A DNA stretch of 64,000 nt from Alkalihalobacterium sp048323755 (GTDB taxonomy: Bacteria; Bacillota; Bacilli; Bacillales; Bacillaceae_F): the NCBI RefSeq assembly GCF_048323755.1, contig NZ_JBLWFS010000002.1:62001-126000 (forward strand), written 5' to 3'. Positions 1-8,383 of the stretch are shown here, piece by piece. Positions within the stretch are counted from its first letter, which is position 1. Each line of letters begins with the position of its first letter. The notes below the pieces were generated by a model. The model did no database searches and had not been told where the DNA came from. It was given only the letters and a program-made list of their open reading frames with translations. The position numbers and the translations under genes are program-made.

Positions 1-528
1 AACATTAGCCACTTTAAAACGTTTATGAGCTAAATACTGCGATAGTGGTGTTTTCGACGTTCTAGAAACCCCGACTAGAATGATGTCTGCTCGAACGATT
101 CCTCTTGGGTCCCGTCCATCATCATATTTGACGGCAAATTCAATTGCTTCCACTTTACGAAAATAGTCTTCATCGAGTCTATATACCAATCCAGGTTCAT
201 AGCGAGGTTCTTTATGAGTTAATGTTCCGATCTTTTCCATCATCGGACCAATAATATCAACAACCTCTACCTGTGCTGCTCGGGCTTGTTCAATCAAATA
301 TTCCTTTACTTCTGGAATGACTAATGTAAATGCAATAATCGCTTGTGCTTGCTGCGCTAGACCAATCACTTCATCAATTGTACTTTTATCATCAACATAT
401 GGAATTCTTCTCACTTCGACACCGGATCCACTATATTGACTCGCTGCTGCGCGTACAACTAATTCAGCTGTTTCACCTACAGAATCCGATACAACATAAA
501 CAATCGGGCGATGGTTAAATACCTCCAT
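1..528 (-). CDS. yqfL: Pyruvate, phosphate dikinase regulatory protein family (kinase/pyrophosphorylase), 3' part outside window
   Basis: The reading frame opens at an ATG at 528 behind GAGGAGGT and runs off the left edge, so only about 176 N-terminal residues are seen. The start reads MEVFNHRPIVYVVSDSVGET, which is typical of the DUF299 / PPDK regulatory family. A P-loop-like GVSRTSKT is visible near positions 40-80. Family members phosphorylate and dephosphorylate pyruvate-phosphate dikinase or PEP synthase and so switch PEP/pyruvate interconversion; in B. subtilis YqfL is linked to CcpN-dependent gluconeogenic control. It lies 33 bases after ccpN and is probably co-transcribed with it. The family call is firm; the actual substrate in this organism is inferred. 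Confidence 0.93.
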   Translation of the reverse strand, partial: MEVFNHRPIVYVVSDSVGETAELVVRAAASQYSGSGVEVRRIPYVDDKSTIDEVIGLAQQAQAIIAFTLVIPEVKEYLIEQARAAQVEVVDIIGPMMEKIGTLTHKEPRYEPGLVYRLDEDYFRKVEAIEFAVKYDDGRDPRGIVRADIILVGVSRTSKTPLSQYLAHKRFKVANV

Positions 529-561
529 TACTACCTCCTCATTGACCAACAAACAACCTAA

Positions 562-1185
562 TTAAATTAAGTCATCGTTTGCTAAGTCCACTAACACTTT
601 CGTAATGTTCGTTTTTGTTAATCTACCAATTACTTCCAGTCCTGATCCTTTATCAAACTCACGGACTACTGGTAAGGCATCAATTTGTTTGTCTATTAAC
701 TTATTCGCCACTTCAATAATTAAATCATCTTTTTGACACATTGTAATATTAGGCATTCTCGTCATAATAATGTTAACAGGCATTGTTTCAATTTTTTGAC
801 TACCGATACTTGCTCGCAGTAAATCTTTACGAGAAAGAACTCCCATTAATGATGAGTTTTGGTCAACAACAAATAACGTGCCAACATCTTCTAAAAACAT
901 CGTAACGATAGCATCATAGACTGAAGCAGATTCATTCACTACAACAGGTATCGATTGATACTGTTGTACTGTTATTTTTTTAACTTTTTCTGTTAGCAAT
1001 TGTGAACCTGTTTTTCCAGTATAAAAATATCCTACTCTCGGTCGTGCATCTAAAAACCCTGCCATCGTTAAAATCGCTAAATCTGGTCTTAATGTAGCTC
1101 TTGTTAAATTTAACCTTTCTGCGATTTGTTCTCCAGTAATTGGCCCATTGCTTTTAACAATATCTATAATCTGCTCTTGTCTCAC
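562..1185 (-). CDS. ccpN: CcpN-type transcriptional repressor (HTH plus two CBS domains)
   Basis: The product is 207 aa from the GTG at 1185. Residues ~1-50 form a winged HTH (EQIAERLNLTRATLRPDL) and ~75-200 hold two CBS repeats that bind nucleotides. In B. subtilis CcpN represses gapB and pckA on glycolytic carbon sources. It precedes yqfL, the same pair as in B. subtilis. The start is odd: the only good Shine-Dalgarno (GGCGGTGA near 1208) is 18 bases from this GTG. The frame upstream encodes STIELT, which resembles the usual N-terminus of the family as I remember it, but then meets a TGA, and no ATG/GTG/TTG lies between. A non-standard start such as ATC about six bases after the SD is possible (see findings). 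Confidence 0.92.
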   Translation of the reverse strand: MRQEQIIDIVKSNGPITGEQIAERLNLTRATLRPDLAILTMAGFLDARPRVGYFYTGKTGSQLLTEKVKKITVQQYQSIPVVVNESASVYDAIVTMFLEDVGTLFVVDQNSSLMGVLSRKDLLRASIGSQKIETMPVNIIMTRMPNITMCQKDDLIIEVANKLIDKQIDALPVVREFDKGSGLEVIGRLTKTNITKVLVDLANDDLI

Positions 1186-1378
1186 AGTTAATTCGATTGT
1201 ACTTCACCGCCTTCACAACACAAAATGTGTTATGCTTTTTATTCTATTATTATATACTAATACAATGAATTATGGAATATGCGGCTCCTATTTTAGCTCA
1301 TTAATATTTACTATAAGTAATAGGCTGACTTCAACCTTTATTATACCGTTTGAGTCAGCCTTAGAATGTCTAGACTTT

Positions 1379-3454
1379 TTAAGAAAATACGATGGCATTA
1401 AAGTTAGCAAAATTTTGGATCGTGTTAGCAAGTAACTTCATTTGTATTAAACGGTTTTCTTTCACTTTCTCATCTTCAGACATTACCATAATATTATCAA
1501 AATATAAGTTTATTGTCTCTTTTGTATCTACAAGTGCTTGATAAGCTTCAGCAACATTCCCAGTTTCTAAAGCGCGTTTAACTTTTTGATCTGTCTCGAG
1601 ATAAACTTTATAAAGAGCTTTTTCCTCTTCTTGTTCAAATAAACTTTCCGATAACTCTGTAGAATGTCCAGCTTTTGTCGCAATATTAGTCACACGACTT
1701 AACGTTTCGACAGTTTCTTTAAATGGTGGAGCTTCAATTTGTTCCATTAGAAGCTGAGCTTTTTTAACGATTGTATCTACCTGTCCGATTGTTTCTGAAA
1801 GAACAGCATCCACGATATCATAGCGTGAACCGCGCTCTTGAAGTGTATTTTTCACTCGAAGTCTAAAGAATTCAAGTAAATCTTTTGAAACTTCTTCACT
1901 ACTTCTCTTTAGTAACTGTTTTTCTTCAGCTACATTTATCGCTATTTGAATGACCTCTTCAATAGATACGCTTAAGTTTTTATCTAGGATCATTTGAATG
2001 ACACCCGCAGCTTGACGACGAAGTGCATAAGGGTCTTGAGAACCTGTTGGAATGAGGCCAATACCAAAGCAAGTAATAATCGTGTCCAATTTATCAGCCA
2101 TACTTACAACTGTTCCTGTCATAGCGGTTGGGCTCTGATCATTTGCAAACCGTGGCATATAATGCTCTTTAATTGCTAAAGCAACTTCATGAGCCTCTCC
2201 AGCTTTTAAGGCATACTCTTCACCCATTCGTCCTTGTAACTCAGGAAATTCATACACCATTTGTGTTACTAAATCAAACTTACACAACTCAGCTGCGCGA
2301 GTAATCGTTGAACTATCAGTTACCGCAAGCTTTGTAGCCAGTTGGCTTGAAATCGTTTGAATTCGACTCACCTTTTCAGCAAGAGTACCTAATTCCTCAT
2401 GATAGACGATGGATTTTAATCGAGCTAGTGCATCCTCAATCTTAAGCTTTTGATCTTCGCGATAGAAAAATTGAGCATCAGAAAGACGAGCTCGTAACAC
2501 TTTTTCGTTTCCTTTAACAACATTTTCTAAAAACTCATGATTACCATTTCTTACCGTTATAAAGTGCGGTAAAAGGGTCCCTTCTTTTGTATGCACAGGG
2601 AAATAACGCTGATGTTCTCTCATAGAGGTAATCAGTACTTCTTCCGGTACTTCAAGAAAACTTTCATCAAAGCTTCCATGAAGGGCTGTAGGGTACTCTA
2701 CTAGATTATTGACTTCTTCTAGTAAATCTTCGTCAATCGGTATGACCCAATCATTTTGTTCCTCAATTTGTTTGATTTGATTTCTAATCGCTTCTTTTCT
2801 TTCTGAAGGATTAACGATAACATGTTCAGCTAAAAGGGTCCGTACGTAATTATTTGGTTCATTGATCGTTGTCTCATTTCCTAAAAAGCGGTGTCCAGAA
2901 GATTTACGGTCTGTTTGAACATTTGTAATTTCAAAAGGAATGACTTCACCCCCATATAGGGCAACTAACCATTGGATCGGACGTACGTAACGTAAGTCAT
3001 ATTGGTTCCAACGCATGTTTTTTGGGAAGTGAAGGTTTTTTATAATGTCTTCAACTTGCGGTAATATCGTTTTTGTTTCTTGACCAATAATATGTTTTTT
3101 TGCAAAAACATACTCTTGTCCATTCACTTCGTTGAAAAATAACTCATCCGTAGAAAGACCTTGTCCTCTTGCAAAGCCTAAAGCTGCCTTCGTCCAATTT
3201 CCATCTTGATCTAGAGCGATTTTTTTCGCCGGTCCTCTTGCCTCTTCCACCATGTCTTCTTGTTTTTCAGCAACTTTAGTAATTAGAATAGCAAGTCTTC
3301 GTGGTGTTGAATAAGCTTCAATCTCTTCATACGCCACATTTCTGTCTTTTAGCCAATTCTCCATTTTATCTTTCAGCTGGTTCATTGCATCTGTCACAAA
3401 GCGGGCAGGCATTTCTTCTAAACCAATTTCAAGTAAAAAATCCTTTTTACTCAT
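1379..3454 (-). CDS. glyS: Glycyl-tRNA synthetase beta subunit
   Basis: The ATG at 3454 follows GGAGGAGATGTCAA and gives 691 aa starting MSKKDFLLEIGLEEMPARF, the standard GlyS N-terminus; a longer frame exists upstream but ignores this site. The beta subunit of the bacterial alpha2-beta2 enzyme supplies tRNA binding, with an HD-like central part and a C-terminal DALR anticodon-binding region (about the last 110 residues). It works with GlyQ to charge tRNA-Gly in the cytoplasm. Its start overlaps the end of glyQ by 8 bases, so the two are translationally coupled, and both depend on the T-box leader upstream of glyQ. Confidence 0.98.
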   Translation of the reverse strand: MSKKDFLLEIGLEEMPARFVTDAMNQLKDKMENWLKDRNVAYEEIEAYSTPRRLAILITKVAEKQEDMVEEARGPAKKIALDQDGNWTKAALGFARGQGLSTDELFFNEVNGQEYVFAKKHIIGQETKTILPQVEDIIKNLHFPKNMRWNQYDLRYVRPIQWLVALYGGEVIPFEITNVQTDRKSSGHRFLGNETTINEPNNYVRTLLAEHVIVNPSERKEAIRNQIKQIEEQNDWVIPIDEDLLEEVNNLVEYPTALHGSFDESFLEVPEEVLITSMREHQRYFPVHTKEGTLLPHFITVRNGNHEFLENVVKGNEKVLRARLSDAQFFYREDQKLKIEDALARLKSIVYHEELGTLAEKVSRIQTISSQLATKLAVTDSSTITRAAELCKFDLVTQMVYEFPELQGRMGEEYALKAGEAHEVALAIKEHYMPRFANDQSPTAMTGTVVSMADKLDTIITCFGIGLIPTGSQDPYALRRQAAGVIQMILDKNLSVSIEEVIQIAINVAEEKQLLKRSSEEVSKDLLEFFRLRVKNTLQERGSRYDIVDAVLSETIGQVDTIVKKAQLLMEQIEAPPFKETVETLSRVTNIATKAGHSTELSESLFEQEEEKALYKVYLETDQKVKRALETGNVAEAYQALVDTKETINLYFDNIMVMSEDEKVKENRLIQMKLLANTIQNFANFNAIVFS

Positions 3455-4337
3455 TTGACATCTCCTCCTTATCCTTAAGCATCGGGAAGCCAAGTCTCTC
3501 ACGTTCTGCAAAGTACACTTTTGCACAATCTCTTGCTAAATTACGGACACGTCCGATATAGCCTGTTCGCTCTGTAACAGAAATAGCTCCTCTAGCATCA
3601 AGTTGGTTAAATACATGAGAGCATTTCAGTACATAATCATACGCTGGGAAAACTAAGTTTTCTGCCAATGCACGTTTCGCTTCTTGTTCGTATGTACTAA
3701 ATAGTTGAAACATCATCGTACTATCTGAGACCTCAAATGTATACTTTGAGTGCTCGTATTCTGGTTGTAAAAATATGTCCCCGTATGTTACGCCATTAAC
3801 CCACTCAAGGTCGAATACATTTTCTTTATCTTGGATGTAGGAAGCTAAACGTTCAATACCGTATGTAATTTCAACTGCTACAGGATGAGCGTCAATGCCG
3901 CCTACCTGTTGAAAGTATGTAAACTGCGTAATTTCCATCCCATCTAGCCAAACTTCCCAACCTAGACCCCATGCACCTAAGGTAGGAGCCTCCCAGTTAT
4001 CCTCAACAAAGCGGATATCATGTTCTAAAGGGTTAATCCCTAATTCTTTTAAGCTGTCTAAATAAAGCTCCTGAATGTTATCAGGTGATGGTTTCATAAT
4101 TACTTGAAACTGATGATGTTGGTATAGTCGGTTAGGGTTTTCACCATAGCGCCCATCTACTGGACGTCTTGAAGGCTCAACATAAGCTACATTCCAAGGC
4201 TCAGGACCAATACTTCTTAAATAAGTCATTGGGTTCATCGTTCCAGCACCTTTTTCAACGTCGTATGCCTGCATAATAATACAATTTTGTTTCGCCCAAA
4301 AGTTTTGTAACGTAAGTATCATATTTTGTACGTTCAT
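3447..4337 (-). CDS. glyQ: Glycyl-tRNA synthetase alpha subunit
   Basis: The ATG at 4337 sits behind AAGGAGGAAAGAAAG and yields 296 aa beginning MNVQNMILTLQNFWAKQNC, the normal length and N-terminus of GlyQ. The open frame continues 10 codons further upstream but without a ribosome site. The alpha subunit is the class II catalytic subunit that makes glycyl-adenylate and transfers glycine to tRNA with GlyS. Recognisable stretches are PMTYLRSIGPEPWNVAYVEP and the C-terminal TGYIGRVRNLARDCAKVY. It is the first gene of glyQS, directly below a T-box leader, so expression should rise when tRNA-Gly is uncharged. Confidence 0.98.
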   Translation of the reverse strand: MNVQNMILTLQNFWAKQNCIIMQAYDVEKGAGTMNPMTYLRSIGPEPWNVAYVEPSRRPVDGRYGENPNRLYQHHQFQVIMKPSPDNIQELYLDSLKELGINPLEHDIRFVEDNWEAPTLGAWGLGWEVWLDGMEITQFTYFQQVGGIDAHPVAVEITYGIERLASYIQDKENVFDLEWVNGVTYGDIFLQPEYEHSKYTFEVSDSTMMFQLFSTYEQEAKRALAENLVFPAYDYVLKCSHVFNQLDARGAISVTERTGYIGRVRNLARDCAKVYFAERERLGFPMLKDKEEMSNE

Positions 4338-4709
4338 CTTTCTTTCCTCCTTATCAATTAACTCCAAAGTGATTCATTCAACTGTAAGAGTTTATAAACG
4401 ACGACATAGAGCTGAGTTTAATCTTCGTTAAAAGGCGTAAATAAGAATTTCATTAATCGCCTTAAAATCAAAAAAACTCCCGTCCCTATGCTATAACTTA
4501 TAGCATAGGGACGAGAGTTACCCGCGGTTCCACCCTATTTGCTAATCTCCTTTTTGGAGAAAAGCCACTTTAAAGAGAAGTGCTCCAGATTGCCTTTCCT
4601 TATCATCTATAACCCTAGCTCACACCACCCTAGGTTCGCTTTTTATAGAGAGGATAAGTACTCCTTTTCCTTCTTTGCACCATTTGTTTTAAATTTAGGT
4701 TGTTCTTTA
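4338..4709 (-). promoter_or_regulatory. Glycine T-box riboswitch leader of glyQS
   Basis: The leader of about 370 nt runs from the promoter at 4743-4715 to glyQ. The 14-nt T-box AGGGTGGAACCGCG is present on the minus strand (4536-4523), followed directly by the terminator hairpin. Stem I can be closed by GTGC (4680-4677) pairing with GCAC (4584-4581). A GGC followed by A at 4595-4593, on the 3' side of stem I, is the likely glycine specifier (inference). Uncharged tRNA-Gly should pair with the specifier and with the T-box bulge and stabilise the antiterminator. Confidence 0.93.
4471..4517 (-). terminator. Regulated intrinsic terminator of the glyQS T-box
   Basis: Two 20-base arms (4498-4517 and 4478-4497, pairing around TATAAGTTATA) form a long hairpin that is followed on the minus strand by a run of Ts (4476-4471). 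The 5' arm begins directly after the T-box, as expected for competing terminator and antiterminator structures. Confidence 0.93.
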
Positions 4710-4714
4710 AAAGC

Positions 4715-4743
4715 ATAATACTTAAAAAGATACCCAATGTCAA
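4715..4743 (-). promoter_or_regulatory. Sigma-A promoter of glyQS
   Basis: A consensus -35 TTGACA (4743-4738) and -10 TATTAT (4720-4715) are separated by exactly 17 bases. The -35 hexamer contains the TGA stop codon of recO. Transcription should start near 4708, at the head of the T-box leader. Confidence 0.85.
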
Positions 4744-5504
4744 CTTTCATCTGAATCTAACCAATTCATTTTTTCTAATTGATCTAAAAATGATCTTGAT
4801 TTAAGCCTTAAACCGGAATACTCATCGTAATAGGAGTTCAAAACTTGTTTTAATTCTTGCTTGGTTTCTTTTTTTACTGAGATATTTCCTAAACGGTTTA
4901 AGTCAAAGTGATAAAAAAGCCGTAGCAACTTTATCGTTCCTGGTGAAATTTTTAACCGGTAAGGATCTTTTGCTGAACAACGGTGACATAAAAAGCCACC
5001 CTCGCCTATTGAAAAAGAAAACTCACCATCAACACTTCCACAACTAGCACAATTATTTAATTGTGGACCAATTCCAGCTACAAAAAGCATCTTTACTTCA
5101 TAGAGGCGGACTAATATTTCTGGGTCTACTTCTTCGTCAATGTAATGTAGCGTTTGCATTAATAGTTCGAATAAAAACGGATTACGTTCACGATCGTTGG
5201 TAAGCTTGTCAGTTAATTCAACTATGTAAGATGCATAAGAGGCTCGAAGTAAATCGTTTCGAACCTCTCGATAGGACTGAATTATCTCTCCCTGTTGAAG
5301 AGTACCAAGACCTGAGCTCTTTTGTACTAGAAAAGTGCCATAGATAAATAATTGGGAAACTGCAGCTAGGCGACTCTTAGGCTTTTTAGCTCCTCTTGCC
5401 ATCACACCGATCTTGCCCATTTCTCTTGTAAATAATGTAACAATTTTATTAGATTCCCCGTAATCCGAAGTACGTATAACAATACCTTCAACTTTCTGAA
5501 ACAT
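4740..5504 (-). CDS. recO: DNA repair protein RecO
   Basis: The ATG at 5504 follows GGTGACGAG and gives 254 aa starting MFQKVEGIVIRTSDYGESNK, the normal RecO N-terminal OB-fold. Two in-frame GTGs lie upstream but have no convincing ribosome site. Four zinc-ligand cysteines are visible in the C-terminal half (NCASCGS and LCHRCS). RecO loads RecA onto SSB-coated single strands together with RecR in gap repair and recombination. It lies 40 bases after yqzL, the usual pairing, and its stop codon is inside the -35 box of the glyQS promoter. Confidence 0.97.
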   Translation of the reverse strand: MFQKVEGIVIRTSDYGESNKIVTLFTREMGKIGVMARGAKKPKSRLAAVSQLFIYGTFLVQKSSGLGTLQQGEIIQSYREVRNDLLRASYASYIVELTDKLTNDRERNPFLFELLMQTLHYIDEEVDPEILVRLYEVKMLFVAGIGPQLNNCASCGSVDGEFSFSIGEGGFLCHRCSAKDPYRLKISPGTIKLLRLFYHFDLNRLGNISVKKETKQELKQVLNSYYDEYSGLRLKSRSFLDQLEKMNWLDSDES

Positions 5505-5544
5505 TCTCGTCACCACACAAAGAAGTCGTGAGGTGCAAGCAAGA

Positions 5545-5685
5545 TTAGTGAGCGTCTAAATTTGTAAACTCCTCTTCAATATCTTGAGCTGAAACATCAC
5601 CATGCTCCTTTTCCAGTTCCTTGATCAACAAATAAGTATCAACACTTCCCGTCATCGAGAATACTTTCCAGGAAAAATCAAGCAC
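5545..5685 (-). CDS. yqzL: YqzL family small protein
   Basis: This short gene encodes 46 aa. The GTG at 5685 sits eight bases after AAAGGTGG, and the product begins (V/M)LDFSWKVFSMTGSVDTYLL, which I recognise as the YqzL family found between era and recO in Bacillus. The frame ends at a TAA at 5545, 40 bases before recO. The protein is acidic at its C-terminus (QDIEEEFTNLDAH) and has no membrane segment. The function of the family is unknown; its constant position beside recO is the only hint. Confidence 0.88.
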   Translation of the reverse strand: MLDFSWKVFSMTGSVDTYLLIKELEKEHGDVSAQDIEEEFTNLDAH

Positions 5686-5843
5686 TTGGAATTCCACCTT
5701 TCGTTTAAGGATTGTTAGACCGCTCTATATTCTATAGCTTGACCTTGTTTTGCAAATTCATGTTATGGAATAATTGTCAATTATGACAACTAGTCATATG
5801 TAACAATCATTTACTTCATACATCTATCTTAGAGATTTTTTTA

Positions 5844-5877
5844 TAAAAAAACAATGGCTACTTACAGAGCCATTGTT
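5844..5877 (-). terminator. Intrinsic terminator after era
   Basis: A 10-bp inverted repeat (aacaatggct / agccattgtt) is followed on the minus strand by seven Ts. It lies 38 bases past the era stop and separates the era operon from yqzL-recO, which must therefore have its own promoter in 5690-5840. I could not pick one -35/-10 pair there with confidence. Confidence 0.85.
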
Positions 5878-5914
5878 AAATATATGTTAATAACTGATTA
5901 CGAACTATTACATT

Positions 5915-6826
5915 TTAATATTCATCTTCATTAAATCCAAAGTCACGTAACTGATGACCTTTGTTTCTCCAGTCTTTTTGGACTTTTACCCATAATTCTA
6001 AAAACACTTTTGACCCTAACAACGCTTCGATATCTGCACGGGCACGTTTACCTATTTCTTTTAGCATGCTGCCTTGCTTGCCGATAATAATACCTTTTTG
6101 TGATGAACGTTCTACAATGATAGTAGCCCCAACATAGACAGTTTCACTACCTTCACGCTGCTTCATTTGTTCAATGACAACAGCTAATGAGTGCGGAATC
6201 TCCTCACGAGTTAAGTGCAGTGCTTTTTCTCTAATCAACTCAGCTACAATAAATCGTTCAGGATGATCTGTTACTTGATCGGCCGGGTAATATTGTGGCC
6301 CCTCAGGTAAATGTTTTGTAATTTGCTCTAATAAGGTCGGCACATTATTTCCTTCCAATGCCGAAACTGGAACAATTTCTTCAAAAGTATGACGATCCTT
6401 ATATCCATTAATAATATCTAACAATTTTTCTGGATGAACTTTGTCAATTTTATTTACGACAAGAAAAACAGGGGTTTTTGACTCTTTTAAACGGTCTAAA
6501 ATAAATTGTTCACCCGAACCAAAACCTTCTCCTGCATCGATGACGAACATAACTATGTCCACTTCTCTTAACGTATTATTTGCAATCTTCATCATAAAAT
6601 CACCAAGCTTATGCTTCGGTCTATGTATACCTGGTGTGTCTAAAAAGACGATTTGTGCATCATTATTCGTATACACACCTTGAATTTTATTTCTTGTTGT
6701 TTGTGGCTTATCACTCATAATGGCTATTTTTTGACCAACTATATAATTTAATAAGGTTGATTTCCCTACATTGGGCCTCCCAATAATTGCAACAAAACCT
6801 GATTTATATCCTTCTCTATTATTCAT
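5915..6826 (-). CDS. era: GTPase Era
   Basis: The product is 303 aa. The G1 motif GRPNVGKST is at residues 16-24, followed by DTPGIH (G3) and NKID (G4); the C-terminal KH domain contains GSMLKEIGKRARADIEALLG. Era binds the 3' end of 16S rRNA and is needed for 30S assembly and cell-cycle progression. The ATG at 6826 overlaps the cdd stop by 8 bases, with GGGGGATC as ribosome site. The length matches the family (about 300 aa). Confidence 0.98.
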   Translation of the reverse strand: MNNREGYKSGFVAIIGRPNVGKSTLLNYIVGQKIAIMSDKPQTTRNKIQGVYTNNDAQIVFLDTPGIHRPKHKLGDFMMKIANNTLREVDIVMFVIDAGEGFGSGEQFILDRLKESKTPVFLVVNKIDKVHPEKLLDIINGYKDRHTFEEIVPVSALEGNNVPTLLEQITKHLPEGPQYYPADQVTDHPERFIVAELIREKALHLTREEIPHSLAVVIEQMKQREGSETVYVGATIIVERSSQKGIIIGKQGSMLKEIGKRARADIEALLGSKVFLELWVKVQKDWRNKGHQLRDFGFNEDEY

Positions 6827-7217
6827 TTAGATCCCCCGCAGTAAAAGCTCCAGGCAATAGTCCGCCCACAGTTATTTCTTGTACATCCCCTTTTAAATTC
6901 GTTAAGTAAACAGGCATTTCTGCATGGCAAAATTCAGTGAGCACTTGACGACATGCACCACATGGTGGTACTGGTCGTTCTGTATCTGCCACAATAGCAA
7001 TAGCAGTAAAATTATTTATTCCTTCTGAAACTGCCTTGAAAATGGCTGTTCTTTCGGCACAGTTGGTTAGACCATAGGATGCATTTTCAATGTTACATCC
7101 TTTATAAACTTGTCCATCTTTTGTAAGCAATGCTGCTCCAACTGGAAATTTTGAATATGGAACATATGCTTTTTCCCTAGCAGCCTTTGCTTCGTCCATA
7201 AGCTTTATTTTGTCCAA
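6819..7217 (-). CDS. cdd: Cytidine deaminase
   Basis: The product is 132 aa from a TTG at 7217, seven bases after AAAGGAAG; this start aligns better with family N-termini than the internal ATG at 7199. Zinc ligands are visible: C53-A-E55 (NCAERTAIF) and P-C86-GAC89 (PPCGACRQV), with E55 as proton shuttle. The enzyme deaminates cytidine and deoxycytidine to uridine forms in pyrimidine salvage. The gene is squeezed between the DUF502 gene (2-base gap) and era (overlap), the standard Bacillus arrangement. Confidence 0.97.
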   Translation of the reverse strand: MDKIKLMDEAKAAREKAYVPYSKFPVGAALLTKDGQVYKGCNIENASYGLTNCAERTAIFKAVSEGINNFTAIAIVADTERPVPPCGACRQVLTEFCHAEMPVYLTNLKGDVQEITVGGLLPGAFTAGDLNE

Positions 7218-7219
7218 AT

Positions 7220-7954
7220 TTATTCTTCCTTTCTTTTTTCACGTATGAATACTTTCATGTTTGTTTTATCAAAAGTTGCTTCTTTTTCAATTACATCATC
7301 CATCGGATCTGGCGGAACAACGACCCCACCAGATATAATAAATTTCAACCCTTGCTCTACTGTCATATTGAGCACAATGACATCTTCTCTAGGAACAAGG
7401 ACTAGCCAACCAGATGTTGGATTTGGCGTTGTTGGTAAAAAAACATTGATGCATTCCTTCGAAGTAAGCCGCTGAACTTCTCCTTTTGAAGAACCCGTTT
7501 GAAATCCAATCGTATAAAGTCCTTTTCTAGGGTACTCTAAAAGAACGACATTTTTAAATGAGGAACGCTCTTGTGCGAAAGCATGAATAACTTGTTCGAC
7601 AGAAGTATAAATAGAGTTAGCAATAGGCACCTTCCTAAACCCTCTATCAATTGCATTAAGAATACCGCTACCTTTACCTGTTAGCCGCATCGAACCGATC
7701 CATGTAATGAGAACAATGGTTAAAATAAAGCCAATCCCAAAAATTCGTTCAGAAAATGGAGTATATACACCAAGAAAATAAATACTGCCGTCATGCGTCG
7801 TTATTATATTTAACCCTTTAAGTATGCCAGTAATAAATGAGCCTAGAAATGCATCAATTAATGTAAACAAAAATTGAATAACATAGATTGTGGCAATTGC
7901 TGGCAACAGAAAAATAAGTCCAGCTATAATATTTTTTTGCAGCCTCTTCCACAT
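7220..7954 (-). CDS. DUF502 family membrane protein
   Basis: The product is 244 aa, starting MWKRLQKNIIAGLIFLLPAI. Two hydrophobic membrane segments are seen at about 10-35 and 70-95, followed by a soluble domain with the family-typical LEYPRKGLYTIGFQTG and FLPTTPNPTSGWL. This is the DUF502 family, whose biochemical role is unknown. The start ATG at 7954 has GGGGAC close by and GAGGAG further up. The gene stands between dgkA and cdd and is probably co-transcribed with both. Confidence 0.88.
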   Translation of the reverse strand: MWKRLQKNIIAGLIFLLPAIATIYVIQFLFTLIDAFLGSFITGILKGLNIITTHDGSIYFLGVYTPFSERIFGIGFILTIVLITWIGSMRLTGKGSGILNAIDRGFRKVPIANSIYTSVEQVIHAFAQERSSFKNVVLLEYPRKGLYTIGFQTGSSKGEVQRLTSKECINVFLPTTPNPTSGWLVLVPREDVIVLNMTVEQGLKFIISGGVVVPPDPMDDVIEKEATFDKTNMKVFIREKRKEE

Positions 7955-7978
7955 GTCCCCTAGAAAACTCCTCTCCCA

Positions 7979-8383
7979 CTATGAGCCTAAAATCTTTGAC
8001 ACTCGCTCAAAAATTAGCGGTAAAAAAATCGCTAAACCAATCAACACTGAGATAATACTGAAAATAAACACCGCTCCAGCAGCAATATCTTTCGCCACTT
8101 TTGCTTTGGGGTGGTATTCTTCTGTGATCATATCTACAGTACGCTCAATCGCTGTATTCATTACCTCTAAAGAAAGTACCATACCTACAACTAGCAATAA
8201 AATAACTTTTTGATTTAAAGGAACATCTAGTATAAACGCTAACACCATAACCACTGCGCTTATAATTAAATGTATTCTCATATTTTGCTCATATCGGATA
8301 ACATACTTTAAACCAGTCCATGCATATACGAAAGAACGAAGCAGTCGTTTAAATCCCCAAAGGTTTTTATCTTTTAAGTCCAT
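7979..8383 (-). CDS. dgkA: Diacylglycerol/undecaprenol kinase
   Basis: The product is 134 aa with three membrane segments and the family signature E73-VM-N76-TAIE-R-TVD84. Gram-positive DgkA homologues phosphorylate undecaprenol to feed the lipid carrier pool of the cell wall. The ATG at 8383 lies inside the 3' end of ybeY (17-base overlap), so translation is probably coupled. The order ybeY-dgkA-cdd-era is conserved in Bacilli. The choice of undecaprenol over diacylglycerol as substrate follows the Gram-positive family and is not visible here. Confidence 0.95.
   Translation of the reverse strand: MDLKDKNLWGFKRLLRSFVYAWTGLKYVIRYEQNMRIHLIISAVVMVLAFILDVPLNQKVILLLVVGMVLSLEVMNTAIERTVDMITEEYHPKAKVAKDIAAGAVFIFSIISVLIGLAIFLPLIFERVSKILGS

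Noticed and set aside
1148..1435. Plus-strand open frame of 95 codons between ccpN and glyS
   Set aside because: It overlaps the ends of two well-supported minus-strand genes, has no ribosome site and no recognisable protein pattern.
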